A DNA stretch of 64,000 nt from Mucilaginibacter sp. SG564 (GTDB lineage: Bacteria; Bacteroidota; Bacteroidia; Sphingobacteriales; Sphingobacteriaceae), in assembly GCF_013149275.1 (NCBI RefSeq), contig NZ_JABGNA010000011.1, positions 150,415 to 214,414 of the forward strand, read 5' to 3'. A model generated the notes under the pieces. It was given only the letters and a program-made list of their open reading frames with translations, was not told the origin of the DNA and ran no database searches. Shown in pieces: positions 1-10,097 of the stretch (position 1 is its first letter; each line of letters begins with the position of its first letter). A program made the position numbers and the translations under genes.

Positions 1-521
1 CCGGAGCCCCAATACAGGTAGACATCGCCGTTATCGTCAATAAAACAATCCGCGTCGATATTGTGCACCTTTGGAAAATCGGTTTTGGTGATCAGGGGCG
101 AATGATCAGTCTTCGCGTTTTTCCAGGGACCAAGTGGATGATCGCTTACTCCCGCCCAAATCTCGCTGCCTACGGCTACATACATGTAAAACTTTCCTTT
201 GTACTTCCGTACCGATGGCGCCCATACCATGGCATCGCCAGAAGTTGCACTTGTACATGCCTCTTTAGTAGGCCAGTTGATATGCCTGCGCACAAACGTT
301 TTAAAATCCCGGGTTTCTAAAACCCCAAGTTCCCTAGCACCCCAGGGATCAATGGTAGCATAAATATAATATACCCCCTTATCCTTCACCACCGTTGGAT
401 CGGCATAATATCCTTCTGTAATAGGGTTTTTAATGAATCTATTTTGTGCCGGGCAATTGAAGGCTGTAATAAATAACAGTAGAAATAAAGTCAGCGACGT
501 AATTGGCTTGTTGTGTATCAT
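1..521 (-). CDS. Glycoside hydrolase family 43-like protein, N-terminal part (runs off window)
   Basis: The first 173 codons of a secreted five-bladed beta-propeller glycosidase are visible; the rest lies beyond the left edge. The start at 521 gives a signal peptide (MIHNKPITSLTLFLLLFITAF, cut near PAQ). Family GH43 landmarks follow: GYYADPTVV (the Asp in this blade is the usual general base), VWAPSV, FYMYVA, and DADCFIDDNGDVYLYWG (the Asp that tunes the acid). GH43 enzymes act on arabinans, xylans or galactans in the periplasm or at the surface; which substrate cannot be said from this fragment. It lies downstream of the SusC/SusD pair on the same strand, beyond a terminator-like hairpin, so it is probably part of the same utilisation locus. 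Family assignment is fairly firm, substrate unknown. Confidence 0.8.
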   Translation of the reverse strand, partial: MIHNKPITSLTLFLLLFITAFNCPAQNRFIKNPITEGYYADPTVVKDKGVYYIYATIDPWGARELGVLETRDFKTFVRRHINWPTKEACTSATSGDAMVWAPSVRKYKGKFYMYVAVGSEIWAGVSDHPLGPWKNAKTDHSPLITKTDFPKVHNIDADCFIDDNGDVYLYWGS

Positions 522-586
522 TCTTCCAATAAAAAGTGTTTAAATTACACTTAATTTTCAATAAATAAAACCATTCCAGTTTGCAT

Positions 587-631
587 AAAAAAGGCTTGTT
601 GATTCGCCCCGAAGGGTTATCAAACAAGCCT
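587..631 (-). terminator. Intrinsic terminator after susD
   Basis: On the minus strand a stem AGGCTTGTT/AACAAGCCT (arms 592-600 and 623-631), with a small inner CCC/GGG stem, is followed by a run of T (complement of the A run at 587-592). It begins 35 bases after the SusD stop and before the GH43 start, so GH43 may have its own promoter or depend on read-through. Confidence 0.75.
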
Positions 632-665
632 GTGTATTTTTTAATGTGCTATACTTCAGATACTG

Positions 666-2408
666 TTACCAGCCTGGGTTTTGCTTAATGTTTGGGTTAA
701 GCGTAATCTCCTGTGTTGGGATGGGCAACAAGTACATTTTATCATTCCAGCTGCGGGTGGTGGTGCCGGGGTAGATACGGATATAGTTATTGGCATCAAC
801 AACTACGTTGGTCACATCCTTATTTTCGGCGGCATATTGCGTACGCAGCGCAGGGGTAAGTTTCATACCCAGAATAGTGTTGGGGTTATTGATCAGCGTA
901 CCCGCATGCCACCTTTTGATATCATCAAAACGGAAACCTTCCGATCCCAGCTCCACACGGCGCTCACGACGGATCTCGTCAATGAGTACCGGAAGCGTTG
1001 GAAAATTCGATTTAGGATCTTTAACCAGGTTGGCGATGATCATATGCGGCATACCCACCCTATCGCGCAGTTTATTGATGGTATTGTCAATTACTGTTTG
1101 CGTGGCCAGTCCAAGCTCGGCTTTCGCTTCTGCCTCAATCAGCAATACCTCGGCATAACGAAAAATAAAGAAATCATAAACAGACGCATTGGCGTTCCAG
1201 GCTGCCAGGCTGTTGGAACGCCCCTTTATTGGCTGATAACCGGTTGAAGTTACTGTAGTACCGATACGGGGCAGGGTGATCAGATCGCCGGCCAGGAAAT
1301 CGAAGCCCCGGGTTGCTATCTGTTGTTTATAACGTGGGTCGCGGTTGGTCGATTCGTTTTCGGGTGTATCATCACCTTTATACAACGGGCTTAGCGAGGT
1401 TGGCAATCCATCTGAACACAAAATAGAGTTTACAAAATCCTTGCTGTAGCCATCACCAGCCTCGCCCAATGAACGGTCGATACCATTCATCAATATACTT
1501 TGCAGGTAGCGCATCGGCAATATCGCTTCAGGATTACCCTTTAACTCGTCTTGTATAAATAAATTATAATAATCTGATTGCGGGTTACCGGTGGTGTAAA
1601 GCTTATACAAGCCCGAGTTCATGATCTGCTCGGCGGCGTCACTGGCGGCCTGCAGGTAAGTGGTTTCGTCGCCCACACCAAAGTATTTGCGGTAAGTGCC
1701 TTCCCATAAACAAACGCGTGCTTTCAAAGCCAGGGCTGCATATTTACCCAAACGGCCATCGGCAGGTGTTACCGGCAGGTTGTTTACCGCAAAGTTGATA
1801 TCTTTTAATACCGAATCCATTACCTGTTTGTGCGGCATCCTTGGGCCGTACAGTACAGATTTGGAGGTGTCAACAATATAACGGTTTACATAGGGCACAT
1901 CGCCAAAGGCTTTTACCTTTTTCCAGAAATCATTGGCCCTGAAAAACAGGGTTTCGCCTACGTAGATGTTTTTAGTGGCATCGGGCAGGGCGGCTTTTTG
2001 ATAATTGGCCAGGAAGAAATTGCAAGCCCTGATGAGCGCAAAATCCCAGTCGGTACCAGATTGGTTAACATTTACGGTACCACCAATATTATTGGAATCA
2101 AAATTTAAGGTAGTACTGCCCGAATAATTATGCGTAGCCGTGCTGGGAACGGTGTAAGTACCGGCCAAAAGAGCGTTGATACTTGCATTAGCTTTATCGT
2201 CAGAGTTATCGTCCAGCTTCAAAAAGTTTTGAATGGTTAATGCCGGGTAATACTGGTTGCAATACAATTGCAGATCGGTTTCATTTTTGAAAAAATTCTC
2301 CGGGATGATATCACTCTTCGGTGTGCGGTTAAGGAAGCTTTCCCGTTTACAGGAAGCAACCATGCCTAATGCGGCACAAGCTATATATAGGATATATTTA
2401 TTTTTCAT
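666..2408 (-). CDS. SusD/RagB family nutrient-binding outer-membrane lipoprotein
   Basis: SusD-type proteins are surface lipoproteins that sit as a lid on a SusC porin and bind glycan. The start at 2408 (MKNKYIL) is preferred to an upstream in-frame ATG at 2429, because it gives a clean lipoprotein signal ending ALGMVASC, with the acylated Cys at residue 20. The following CKRESFLNRTPKSDIIPENFF is the standard SusD N-terminus. Near the C-terminus RYAEVLLIEAEAKAELG and RRERRVELGSEGFRFDDIKRW are family signatures, and the protein ends in the usual LLPIPTQEITLNPNIKQNPGW. At 580 aa it has normal length. It lies 39 bases downstream of susC on the same strand, as in nearly all Sus pairs. Confidence 0.95.
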   Translation of the reverse strand: MKNKYILYIACAALGMVASCKRESFLNRTPKSDIIPENFFKNETDLQLYCNQYYPALTIQNFLKLDDNSDDKANASINALLAGTYTVPSTATHNYSGSTTLNFDSNNIGGTVNVNQSGTDWDFALIRACNFFLANYQKAALPDATKNIYVGETLFFRANDFWKKVKAFGDVPYVNRYIVDTSKSVLYGPRMPHKQVMDSVLKDINFAVNNLPVTPADGRLGKYAALALKARVCLWEGTYRKYFGVGDETTYLQAASDAAEQIMNSGLYKLYTTGNPQSDYYNLFIQDELKGNPEAILPMRYLQSILMNGIDRSLGEAGDGYSKDFVNSILCSDGLPTSLSPLYKGDDTPENESTNRDPRYKQQIATRGFDFLAGDLITLPRIGTTVTSTGYQPIKGRSNSLAAWNANASVYDFFIFRYAEVLLIEAEAKAELGLATQTVIDNTINKLRDRVGMPHMIIANLVKDPKSNFPTLPVLIDEIRRERRVELGSEGFRFDDIKRWHAGTLINNPNTILGMKLTPALRTQYAAENKDVTNVVVDANNYIRIYPGTTTRSWNDKMYLLPIPTQEITLNPNIKQNPGW

Positions 2409-2447
2409 TGTTGTAATTTTTAAACCCATTTAATTATTATGCTTTGA

Positions 2448-5400
2448 TTAAAACGAAGCCTGCACACCAAATGACAATGATTTGTTAAGCGGATAAGTGC
2501 CAAAAGATGTAGCCGTTTCCGGATCATAGCTTTTATTGAGCGAGGTAAAGGTGAATAAGTTGGCACCTGTTACATATACCCTTAATTTTTGCAGCTTAAT
2601 ATTTTTTACCATCATGGCTGGCAGGCTATAACCCAATGTTAATTGCTTAACCCGCGCATAACCGGCATTCAGGATATACTTATCCTGAGCCTGTTCATTA
2701 CCGCCGCCACTAAACCTGATACGCGGATAATAAGCGTTGGTATTAGTAGGTGTCCAGTAATTGGTGGTCATTTGTGATGGGATACTGTATTCATCATCTC
2801 TGAAAGCATAGAACACATACTCATTAGGATAAAAATCCTGTTTTAATACTCCTTGTATAAAGGTGGCAAAATCAAAGTTTTTGTATGACAGGTTGAGGTT
2901 AAACCCGAATTTGTAATGTGCCGTGGTGTTGCCTATCAGCTTTTTATCGCCCATGTTACCCAGGGTATTGTTACCATAGTTTATCTTGCCATCGCCGTTA
3001 AGGTCTTTATATTTGATATCGCCGGCAAGCCATTTGTACCCGGCCAGGGCAGAGTTATCTACAGCGGCAGCCTCTGCATCGGTTTTATAAAAACCATCAT
3101 TCACATAGCCGTAGATATTACCCAGGTCCTGCCCCTGTATAAAATCATTGATGCTGTTGGTTGGGTTACCGTTATACTTGGTTACACGGGTGTTGGAAGT
3201 ATTTGACAGACCCAGCGTTAAACTATAGTTCAACTCATTGATCTTGTCTCTCCAGTTCAAACTAAATTCCCAACCATGTGAGCTTACATTGGCCGAATTA
3301 CTTGGCGGAACCGGCGCGCCCAGGGTTGATGGTAATTGCTGTCCCGGTACCAATATGTCTTTAATATTGGTAACAAAATAATCAAACGAGCCGTTCAGCT
3401 TGTCATTAAACAAGGAGTAATCCAGACCCAGATTTTTGGTTTGTACCTTTTCCCAGGTAAATGATGAGCTTACCAGGCCCGGCGATGCTACCATAACACC
3501 TTGCTGGCCGTTCAGCAGGTAATTAACCAAACCTGTTTGTTGTACAGCTATATAAGGATATTGATAGGCCGATGAAGCAACGGAGCTGGCCAGCATATTC
3601 AGCATCTGCCCGGTTGAACCTACACCCGGTACCAATTGATTGGGCAACTGACCGTATGACGCCCTTATTTTTAACTGATTCAAGGTACCTTTAATGCCTT
3701 CCATAAACGATTCTTCGGCCACATTCCAACCTATTGAGGCTGAAGGCGAGAATGAATAGCGGCTATTGGGCTGGAAACGTGATGTACCATCATACCGGGC
3801 ATTGATCTCGACCAGGTATTTATTATCATAAATATAGTTCAATCTTGAAAAGGTACCTACCAGGGCATATTCGGTCTCTACGCTACCCACCTGCGGCTGA
3901 GGGTCATTATTGATACCCGATGCAGGCAGGTTAGGATCGATGAGGTTTTTAACCAGCGTACTGCCTAACTGATAGTGTTGATATTCCTGGTTGTAACCTA
4001 CCAGGGCCTTAACGTAATGCTTGCCAAAGGTGTTTTCATATGTGGCAAATGCATTTAAAGCGTTGTAATTATTGTTGGTTTTGTTTTCGATAACCTGCGA
4101 TGGGTTTGTCCATGGATAAATATCCAGGAACGCGCCATTAACCCCATACTCATTAAATGGTATCAGGTTGGCTTTGCGGTTATCGTTCAGTGCATTCCAG
4201 GTGTAATCTACATTTACAGATACGTGGTTGATGGGTTTGATCACCACGCGGCCTGTTGTCCAGAAATCATTTTGCGAGTCGATATCCCTGCCCGACAGCG
4301 CATTAACTGCCAGCGGATTGGTGTAATTACCCTGACCGGCAAAGTTACCATCGGGGTTATATACCGGCATTACCGGTGGGATGTTGGAATACAGCCATGC
4401 ACCGCCCTGGTTTATACGCGTTGCTGCCGGTTGGTTATTATCGGTATGCGTCATGCTCATGTTTAAACCCAGCGTTAACCATTTGGCCACGTCAGAGTTA
4501 ACCTTTATGGTAGGGGTATAACGCTGATAAACCTGGTTGGCCGATTTCTCTAAACCATCCTGTCTGAAATAACCCATGCTACCCAAAAACGAAGTTTTAC
4601 CTTCACCACCCGAAACCGATACATTGTGCTGCTGCTGCGGAGCCCAGCCTGGGTATAGTACTTTTGTCCAGTCGGTATTACCCACATAACGGTATCTTTT
4701 TGGATTGCCCGGATCTGGGTAACCGGTAGGATTATTTGCCGGATCATTAAAATAAGCCGTAGCCATGGTAGAGTCGAGCGCGGTAAATGGTGTGGTTGAA
4801 TACCCCCCGCTTTTTAGACCCGTGCGGTTAGCTTCATTAAACATTTTAATATACTCCAGGGAGTTTACCTGCTGCACCAGGCGCGTAGGTCTTGATATCG
4901 TGTACGAACCCGAATAACTAACCTTTGTTGGCCCGGCTTTGCCTGTTTTGGTGGTGATCAGGATCACGCCATTGGCTGCCCTGCCGCCGTAAATAGACGC
5001 GGATGCAGCATCTTTCAATACCGTTACGCTGGCCACATCATTCGGATCAATCAGGTTAGGGTCACGGGCAACACCATCAACCAATACCAATGGAGTTGTA
5101 CTCACCGCCTGCGACGACAGGTTAAGCGTGGTACCACCACGTACGTTGAATGTTGCAGCTGTACCCGGTTGGCCACCACCAAGACTTACATTTAAGTTTG
5201 GTACAAGACCTTGCAAGCCATCGCCCAGGTTTACCATTGGGCGGTTCTCTAATTTGTCGCTGTTTACTGTGGCTATGGAACCTGTTAAGTTCACTTTCTT
5301 TTGCGTACCGTAACCTACTACGACAACCTCGCTTAGTTTGCTAAGATCTGGTTGCAGGTGTACGGCCATAGATGCTGACCCTACGGGCAATTCAACAGTT

Positions 5401-5963
5401 GTAAAGCCAATGTAGGAGAACACCAGGATGGCTTTGTTATCCGGCACATCCAGTTTAAACTTACCGTCGATATCGGTAATGGCCGCCCCATTAGCGCCTT
5501 TGATCTTTATGGTTACGCCAGGCAATGGATTGTTTTTTTCATCAAAAACCTGACCGCTCACCGGGATAGCAACAACCGCTGCTGCCGGCTCATTTGCCTG
5601 TGCTGTCTCCTTTTCCTGTAAAAGGATAGTTTTGTTAACCAGTTTATAGGTTAGCTGCATATTTTTAAGACATGCGCTCAAGGCCTCATCAAGCGAGGCA
5701 TCTTTTACATTAATGGATACATTTTTATTGCGTACATCTTTTGAGTCGTAAAAGAAAACATAACCGGTTTGCTTGTTAATGCTTTTCAATACTTTTTGAA
5801 GGGGCGCATTGGTTTCATTAAGGCTGATCTTTTGACTGAACGCGCTGGCGCTGCACTGCAGTAATCCTAAGAACAGAATAAAGGTGGTCAATTTCATAAC
5901 CAGGAGAATTTTTTTAAGCAGCCGCTGTTTACGGCCAGCTATAGAAAAAGCATTTAAATTCAT
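2448..5963 (-). CDS. SusC/RagA family TonB-dependent transporter with STN signalling domain
   Basis: This outer-membrane active importer of oligosaccharides has 1171 aa. After a signal region (about residues 22-43, ending SAFSQ) comes an STN (secretin/TonB N-terminal) domain at about 44-115, with LQKVLKSINKQTGYVFFYD. Then a carboxypeptidase-regulatory-like sandwich (about 133-205, GQVFDEKNNPLPGVTIKIKG), the SusC motif LSEVVVVGYGTQKK at 210-223, the plug, and a barrel ending in Phe. The STN domain is what distinguishes a signalling transducer from a simple importer. In this class substrate passage is reported through FecR to an ECF sigma factor, and both genes lie just upstream on the same strand. 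The other two SusC proteins in the window lack this domain. The start at 5963 leaves a 22-residue basic leader before the hydrophobic stretch; MKLTTF at residue 23 is an alternative start. Confidence 0.95.
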   Translation of the reverse strand: MNLNAFSIAGRKQRLLKKILLVMKLTTFILFLGLLQCSASAFSQKISLNETNAPLQKVLKSINKQTGYVFFYDSKDVRNKNVSINVKDASLDEALSACLKNMQLTYKLVNKTILLQEKETAQANEPAAAVVAIPVSGQVFDEKNNPLPGVTIKIKGANGAAITDIDGKFKLDVPDNKAILVFSYIGFTTVELPVGSASMAVHLQPDLSKLSEVVVVGYGTQKKVNLTGSIATVNSDKLENRPMVNLGDGLQGLVPNLNVSLGGGQPGTAATFNVRGGTTLNLSSQAVSTTPLVLVDGVARDPNLIDPNDVASVTVLKDAASASIYGGRAANGVILITTKTGKAGPTKVSYSGSYTISRPTRLVQQVNSLEYIKMFNEANRTGLKSGGYSTTPFTALDSTMATAYFNDPANNPTGYPDPGNPKRYRYVGNTDWTKVLYPGWAPQQQHNVSVSGGEGKTSFLGSMGYFRQDGLEKSANQVYQRYTPTIKVNSDVAKWLTLGLNMSMTHTDNNQPAATRINQGGAWLYSNIPPVMPVYNPDGNFAGQGNYTNPLAVNALSGRDIDSQNDFWTTGRVVIKPINHVSVNVDYTWNALNDNRKANLIPFNEYGVNGAFLDIYPWTNPSQVIENKTNNNYNALNAFATYENTFGKHYVKALVGYNQEYQHYQLGSTLVKNLIDPNLPASGINNDPQPQVGSVETEYALVGTFSRLNYIYDNKYLVEINARYDGTSRFQPNSRYSFSPSASIGWNVAEESFMEGIKGTLNQLKIRASYGQLPNQLVPGVGSTGQMLNMLASSVASSAYQYPYIAVQQTGLVNYLLNGQQGVMVASPGLVSSSFTWEKVQTKNLGLDYSLFNDKLNGSFDYFVTNIKDILVPGQQLPSTLGAPVPPSNSANVSSHGWEFSLNWRDKINELNYSLTLGLSNTSNTRVTKYNGNPTNSINDFIQGQDLGNIYGYVNDGFYKTDAEAAAVDNSALAGYKWLAGDIKYKDLNGDGKINYGNNTLGNMGDKKLIGNTTAHYKFGFNLNLSYKNFDFATFIQGVLKQDFYPNEYVFYAFRDDEYSIPSQMTTNYWTPTNTNAYYPRIRFSGGGNEQAQDKYILNAGYARVKQLTLGYSLPAMMVKNIKLQKLRVYVTGANLFTFTSLNKSYDPETATSFGTYPLNKSLSFGVQASF

Positions 5964-6157
5964 ACTTTTGATGAGTTTGGGTTAATACTGATTAAGCTTC
6001 GCATTTTTTCCTTTTGGGGAACGGGTTGGCTCAAATGTTTGCGTATTCCGATTGCCGTCGGGGTACGCTTTTTTTTGAACTCCCTTGTTGAGGTGGTCTG
6101 GTTAAGACATTTGTAGTATTTTTCTTTTCATTTTAAATTAATTAGGTGAATATTCTG

Positions 6158-7288
6158 TTATGGTGTTATCACTATGGTGTTCCCATCTATCCGATAGTGA
6201 ATTTTTTTAAAGCTTAAAATGTCCAGGATCTGGCGGGCAGTAACATTTCTGGAGATTTCGCCCGTAAACTGCCGCTGCGGAATGCTGCCCTCATATTTCA
6301 CTTCCAGATCATACCAGCGGGTAAGCTGCCGCATCACGGTACCTATATCGGCATCATTAAAATTAAAGAAACCGTTTTTCCAGGCCACGGCCTCGTCGGT
6401 ATCTACTGCATTCACCGTTACCTGGCCGTGTTTTAACTGCGCCTGTTCGCCGGGCTTTATCGTTTTGATATTAGCACCGGCTACAATACGTACACTGCCC
6501 TGCAGCAGGGTGGTCTTAACTGCCTGCTCATTATCATAAGCATTGATATTGAAATGCGTGCCCAACACCTCAACCATCTGCCCGTTTGATACCACCCGGA
6601 AAGGGCGTTTCTGATCATGGGCAACTTCAAAATAAGCCTCGCCGGTCAATTCTACCTTACGTTCCGAACCCGAAAACTCAACCGGATATTTAACCGATGA
6701 AGCAGCATTCAGCCAAACCCGTGTACCATCGGCCAATACCAACTGATATTGCCCGCCGCGCGGGGTTGCCGCCGTATTAAAAAGCTGTTGATTTTTGAGA
6801 TGATCTGCCCCCTCCTGTTTCGCGTAACTGATTTGCCCGTCGGCAGTTTTATTGATAAGGGTACCACCTTCATCAGCTACTTTACCCTTTTTAGCATCGT
6901 TTAGCTCTATTTTGCTGCCGTTTGAAAGCGTCAGGATCACTTTGTTGCTACCGGGTGCAAAATCATGTACTACCGGCTTAGTAGCAGCAACGGTTTGTGG
7001 TGTTTTTTGCCTGTGGTTTAAGGCATAAATACCGGCCAGTATCATTATAATTACTGCCGCGGCTACCAACCGGGGCCACAGGCGTGTATGGCGAGGTGCG
7101 TTAATATCGTGCAGCAATGCATCCAGGCTTTGCTGCCGGTCGTGTTCCATAACATCGTCGGTCAACTCATCAGTCTGGTCATCGGTTTTCATGTGCAGGT
7201 ACCAGGTTTCTACCCAGGCTTTTTCTTCTTCAGAAACCTGTCCGTTATGGTACCGTCGTAATAAATCTTCTGCGTTGTTTTTATGCAT
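6158..7288 (-). CDS. FecR family anti-sigma factor
   Basis: This inner-membrane anti-sigma regulator (376 aa) links the STN domain of SusC to the ECF sigma factor. Residues 1-70 are the cytoplasmic sigma-binding part, with the common opening DLLRRYHNGQVSEEEKAWVETW. A single transmembrane helix spans about 71-90 (WPRLVAAAVIIMILAGIYAL). The periplasmic FecR domain starts near 170 (TPRGGQYQLVLADGTRVWLN). The C-terminal 70 residues (FNFNDADIGTVMRQLTRWYD to the end) form the DUF4974/STN-like domain found in Bacteroidota FecR proteins. It lies between the sigma gene (68 bases upstream) and susC (194 bases downstream), all on the same strand, as in a standard hybrid signalling locus. Function is inferred from family and context. 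Confidence 0.93.
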   Translation of the reverse strand: MHKNNAEDLLRRYHNGQVSEEEKAWVETWYLHMKTDDQTDELTDDVMEHDRQQSLDALLHDINAPRHTRLWPRLVAAAVIIMILAGIYALNHRQKTPQTVAATKPVVHDFAPGSNKVILTLSNGSKIELNDAKKGKVADEGGTLINKTADGQISYAKQEGADHLKNQQLFNTAATPRGGQYQLVLADGTRVWLNAASSVKYPVEFSGSERKVELTGEAYFEVAHDQKRPFRVVSNGQMVEVLGTHFNINAYDNEQAVKTTLLQGSVRIVAGANIKTIKPGEQAQLKHGQVTVNAVDTDEAVAWKNGFFNFNDADIGTVMRQLTRWYDLEVKYEGSIPQRQFTGEISRNVTARQILDILSFKKIHYRIDGNTIVITP

Positions 7289-7356
7289 GGTCTATACAGG
7301 ATATAGCGCTTGATCATACTAAAGACAACTCAGCCCGGCGGAGGGAGTAGACGGAA

Positions 7357-7929
7357 TTAAAAAAAAATCATAAAAAAATGCGTACCCAGCTTAACCCTTA
7401 AAATTTTAAGGGAATTGTTTACCTGTTTACGTACCGTAAGCGGACTGATGTTGAGCTCATCGGCTATTTGCTGGTGCGATAGATTGGCATTGCGGCTCAT
7501 TTCAAATATGCGGCGCATTTGCGTTGGTAGTTTAGCAACTTCTGTCTCTATAAGCTCGATCAGTTGTTTTATCCTCACATTTTCATCGGGCTCCGGCACT
7601 TGATTGTTATCGATAAAGCTTTGAAGCGAAGCAACATAATCAGATTTGATCTTATGATGCTTATAAATATTCAGAATCCGGTTGCGGACGGCGGTATACA
7701 GATATGCAGACAGACTTGTACTCAGGTTAAATGCGGTCCTGTTGTGCCAAATAGACGAAAATAGTTCCTGCAAAATGTCTTTAACTTCTTCCCGGTCCTG
7801 TAATCGCTTGTAAGCGTGCTTGTATAGTAAGGGATAATACCGGCTGTGTATTTCTGAAAAAGCGGTCACGTCGCCCTTCCTGAGTAAAAGGGTCAATTCT
7901 GTATCTGAAAATAATTCATAAGAACTCAT
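7357..7929 (-). CDS. RNA polymerase ECF-type sigma factor (FecI/RpoE-like)
   Basis: This 190-aa extracytoplasmic-function sigma factor has region 2 (YKHAYKRLQDREEVKDILQE) at about residues 37-57. Region 4 at about 135-185 carries the helix-turn-helix LSHQQIADELNISPLTVRKQ. The ATG at 7929 (MSSYELF) is preferred; a longer form would need a GTG at 7938. With FecR and the STN-bearing SusC directly downstream, it most likely turns on this susCD operon when substrate is bound. No recognisable promoter motif was found ahead of it. The region upstream (7930-8139) is AT-rich and shared with the divergent mug gene. Confidence 0.93.
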   Translation of the reverse strand: MSSYELFSDTELTLLLRKGDVTAFSEIHSRYYPLLYKHAYKRLQDREEVKDILQELFSSIWHNRTAFNLSTSLSAYLYTAVRNRILNIYKHHKIKSDYVASLQSFIDNNQVPEPDENVRIKQLIELIETEVAKLPTQMRRIFEMSRNANLSHQQIADELNISPLTVRKQVNNSLKILRVKLGTHFFMIFF

Positions 7930-8139
7930 TGGGACCACACAAACACAATTGGTGTTAAATAAACAATTATAGGTATTTTTTCTTTACATTATTAAATTGT
8001 AAAATTTATTTTACGCGTTGATTAAAAATTACCTTAAAAAACGCCCCATTTATTGGATAGAAATTTTGGATATTACCTATAGAAAATCAGCCGTTAATCT
8101 GTAGCGTTTACACCAGTTTATTTTGATTATACTTATCCA

Positions 8140-8661
8140 ATGCCGCCAATACTAACCGATCTTATTATCAAAGACTTGACAGTGATCTTTTGTGGGATCA
8201 ATCCCGGTTTAAAATCGGCATGGGATGGCCACCATTTTTCGGGGCGAAGTAACCGTTTCTGGAAAGTTTTGTACCAGGCGGGTTTTACGCCATATGAAAT
8301 TGAAGCCCTGAATGATGCCACTATTCTTGATTTTGGTTATGGACTGACCACTGCCGTGGCAAGGGCCACATCCCGGGCAGATGAGCTTTCAAAAGAAGAG
8401 TTCGACAATTCCATCGAAACCTTTAAAATCAAAATGACGCGTTTTCAACCTCAATATATAGCCTTCCTCGGCAAACCTGCCTACATGGCTTTCTCCGGAA
8501 AAAAGCAGATTATGTGGGGACATCAACCCGAGGATTTCTGTGGGGCTAAAGTATGGGTGTTACCAAACCCCAGCGGCTTAAACCGGGGGTTTACCCTTGC
8601 CGATCTTATTGTACATTACCGGCAATTGCTCAATGCGATAAAGATTGATACGCTACATTAA
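8140..8661 (+). CDS. mug: G/U mismatch-specific uracil-DNA glycosylase
   Basis: This cytoplasmic base-excision repair enzyme (173 aa) removes uracil or ethenocytosine opposite guanine. Family hallmarks are present: VIFCGINPGLKSAWDGHHFSG near the N-terminus, where GINPG carries the catalytic Asn, then FWKVLYQAGFTP. LPNPSGLNR near residue 148 is the wedge motif that inserts into the DNA. Length matches Escherichia coli Mug (168 aa). The ATG at 8140 is the natural start. It is transcribed away from the sigma factor gene and stands alone; its neighbours suggest no linked function. Confidence 0.93.
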   Translation: MPPILTDLIIKDLTVIFCGINPGLKSAWDGHHFSGRSNRFWKVLYQAGFTPYEIEALNDATILDFGYGLTTAVARATSRADELSKEEFDNSIETFKIKMTRFQPQYIAFLGKPAYMAFSGKKQIMWGHQPEDFCGAKVWVLPNPSGLNRGFTLADLIVHYRQLLNAIKIDTLH

Positions 8662-8770
8662 TAACAGCCCGGTTTATCCGACAGCTAACTTTATTATAAG
8701 AGGTTTCCCGATATCATTTCATTCAGGAAACCTCTCATGCATTTAAAACCGGGGCAGAAAAAACTGCTTA

Positions 8771-9913
8771 TCAGTCACCAACATTTGCTATCAAAGATGC
8801 AGGTATAGCTTTTTTGTTTACAACTACCGATATGGTATTTATGGCAAAATAAGGTATGCTCACATATAAATAACCGGCAAAAGGGCTCGCACCTTTACCC
8901 CATGAATTTTTCACTATAAAGTACTCATTACCTTTGCTGTCTTTAGCAAGACCTGTTATCTGCATCAGGTGATCATCCTGGGTAACCTGTCTGTCAAACA
9001 AATCCTGGCGAATTTCGGCCGTTGGTGTTTTCTCCGTAAAAGTTGCAAAATCTTTTGATTCGTCGTCCTTATCAACCCATTTGGCAAACCCTTTTTTCAT
9101 CTGGAAACCCTTATTACTTACATCGGCATCCCAGGCTACGGTATAACCTTGCATTACAGCTGTTTTAACGGTTTTTATAAATTCATCAAGCGGTAAATTA
9201 TAAAACATGTTACTGTTATAATTATCCGGAATTTCGATAGCAAAAGTGGTATTGTAAGGGTGATGCTTGAACGAAGTTAGCCCTATGTAGCCCGAAAGTT
9301 TAAGCGGAACAAACTCTGCCGCATACGATTTTGGCGTATAAGTTTTCCCGTTATAGCTAAAAGTTGCCGGTGGAGTCCCAAGGTAGCTGTTTAAAATTGA
9401 TTTATAGTTTACTTTCCAGGCTGCTGGAATGGTATCAGGATTATTCTTCAGCAAATCATCCAGGTAAGCTTTCAATTTAGCTTCCATTTGCCCATCGTGG
9501 TTTAATACCGTATCGCGGCCAACACCCGGGTAAATTTCTTGTGGCACGGAGCCAAAGTTATCGGCAGCAAACATTACATCCTGCTGTATGCCGCCCTCGG
9601 TAAACCGTGTGTTACCACGCCTGCGAATGTACTTTTCGGCTTTATCTATATATAAATTATATACCGTGTACACTTCAGATAGGTCCGGGTCTTTTTCCTT
9701 TTTAGAAAGCATTTCGCTTTCCACAAGCGACGTGGTAGCAAAACACCAGCAAGTACCGGAATTGCCTTGATTTTTAACCGGTGTTGCCTGGTTATTTTTG
9801 AGAATTGTAAACTCGGGCTTTGGTGTTGCCAGATTGAGTTTAGTGTTTGGTTCCTGGGAAAATGCCACTAAAGACGTAGCGGAAAGTACCAGAAATGAAG
9901 CTATTTGTTTCAT
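8771..9913 (-). CDS. Secreted C1 papain-like cysteine peptidase (bleomycin hydrolase-like)
   Basis: This 380-aa peptidase has an N-terminal signal peptide (MKQIASFLVLSATSLVAFSQ). The active-site block is QGNSGTCWCFATTSLVESEM with the nucleophile Cys. The His lies in DDHLMQITGLAKD and the Asn in YFIVKNSWG, so the Cys-His-Asn triad is complete. The YTVYNLYIDKAEKYIRRRG stretch and the overall layout resemble the bleomycin hydrolase/aminopeptidase C (C1B) branch more than classic papains. It has no obvious pro-domain. C1B enzymes are usually cytosolic, so an exported version suggests peptide turnover in the periplasm, as in other Bacteroidota. It appears to be monocistronic, with no functional link to neighbours. 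Confidence 0.88.
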   Translation of the reverse strand: MKQIASFLVLSATSLVAFSQEPNTKLNLATPKPEFTILKNNQATPVKNQGNSGTCWCFATTSLVESEMLSKKEKDPDLSEVYTVYNLYIDKAEKYIRRRGNTRFTEGGIQQDVMFAADNFGSVPQEIYPGVGRDTVLNHDGQMEAKLKAYLDDLLKNNPDTIPAAWKVNYKSILNSYLGTPPATFSYNGKTYTPKSYAAEFVPLKLSGYIGLTSFKHHPYNTTFAIEIPDNYNSNMFYNLPLDEFIKTVKTAVMQGYTVAWDADVSNKGFQMKKGFAKWVDKDDESKDFATFTEKTPTAEIRQDLFDRQVTQDDHLMQITGLAKDSKGNEYFIVKNSWGKGASPFAGYLYVSIPYFAINTISVVVNKKAIPASLIANVGD

Positions 9914-10097
9914 ATTTTATTGTAAAGGAATAAATGTATTAAACAATTCAATTATAAAGAAACTAAAAACGATTTAGTCTATCAGTCGGCCCCAGTCATC
10001 TACGTTAAATTGGGTAAAAAAAATGAAGAGATCATGAAATGAAACGCATAAATTTATCCGCGTAACAGCAAAATTATTTCCTAAAATTTTTAACCTT

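Noticed and set aside
439..627. 62-residue minus-strand frame near the left edge
   Set aside because: It overlaps the start of the GH43 gene in another frame. The GH43 frame carries the signal peptide and family motifs.
681..1247. 188-residue open frame on the plus strand opposite susD
   Set aside because: It lies entirely inside the susD gene on the other strand, has no family motif, and is explained by codon bias of the real gene.
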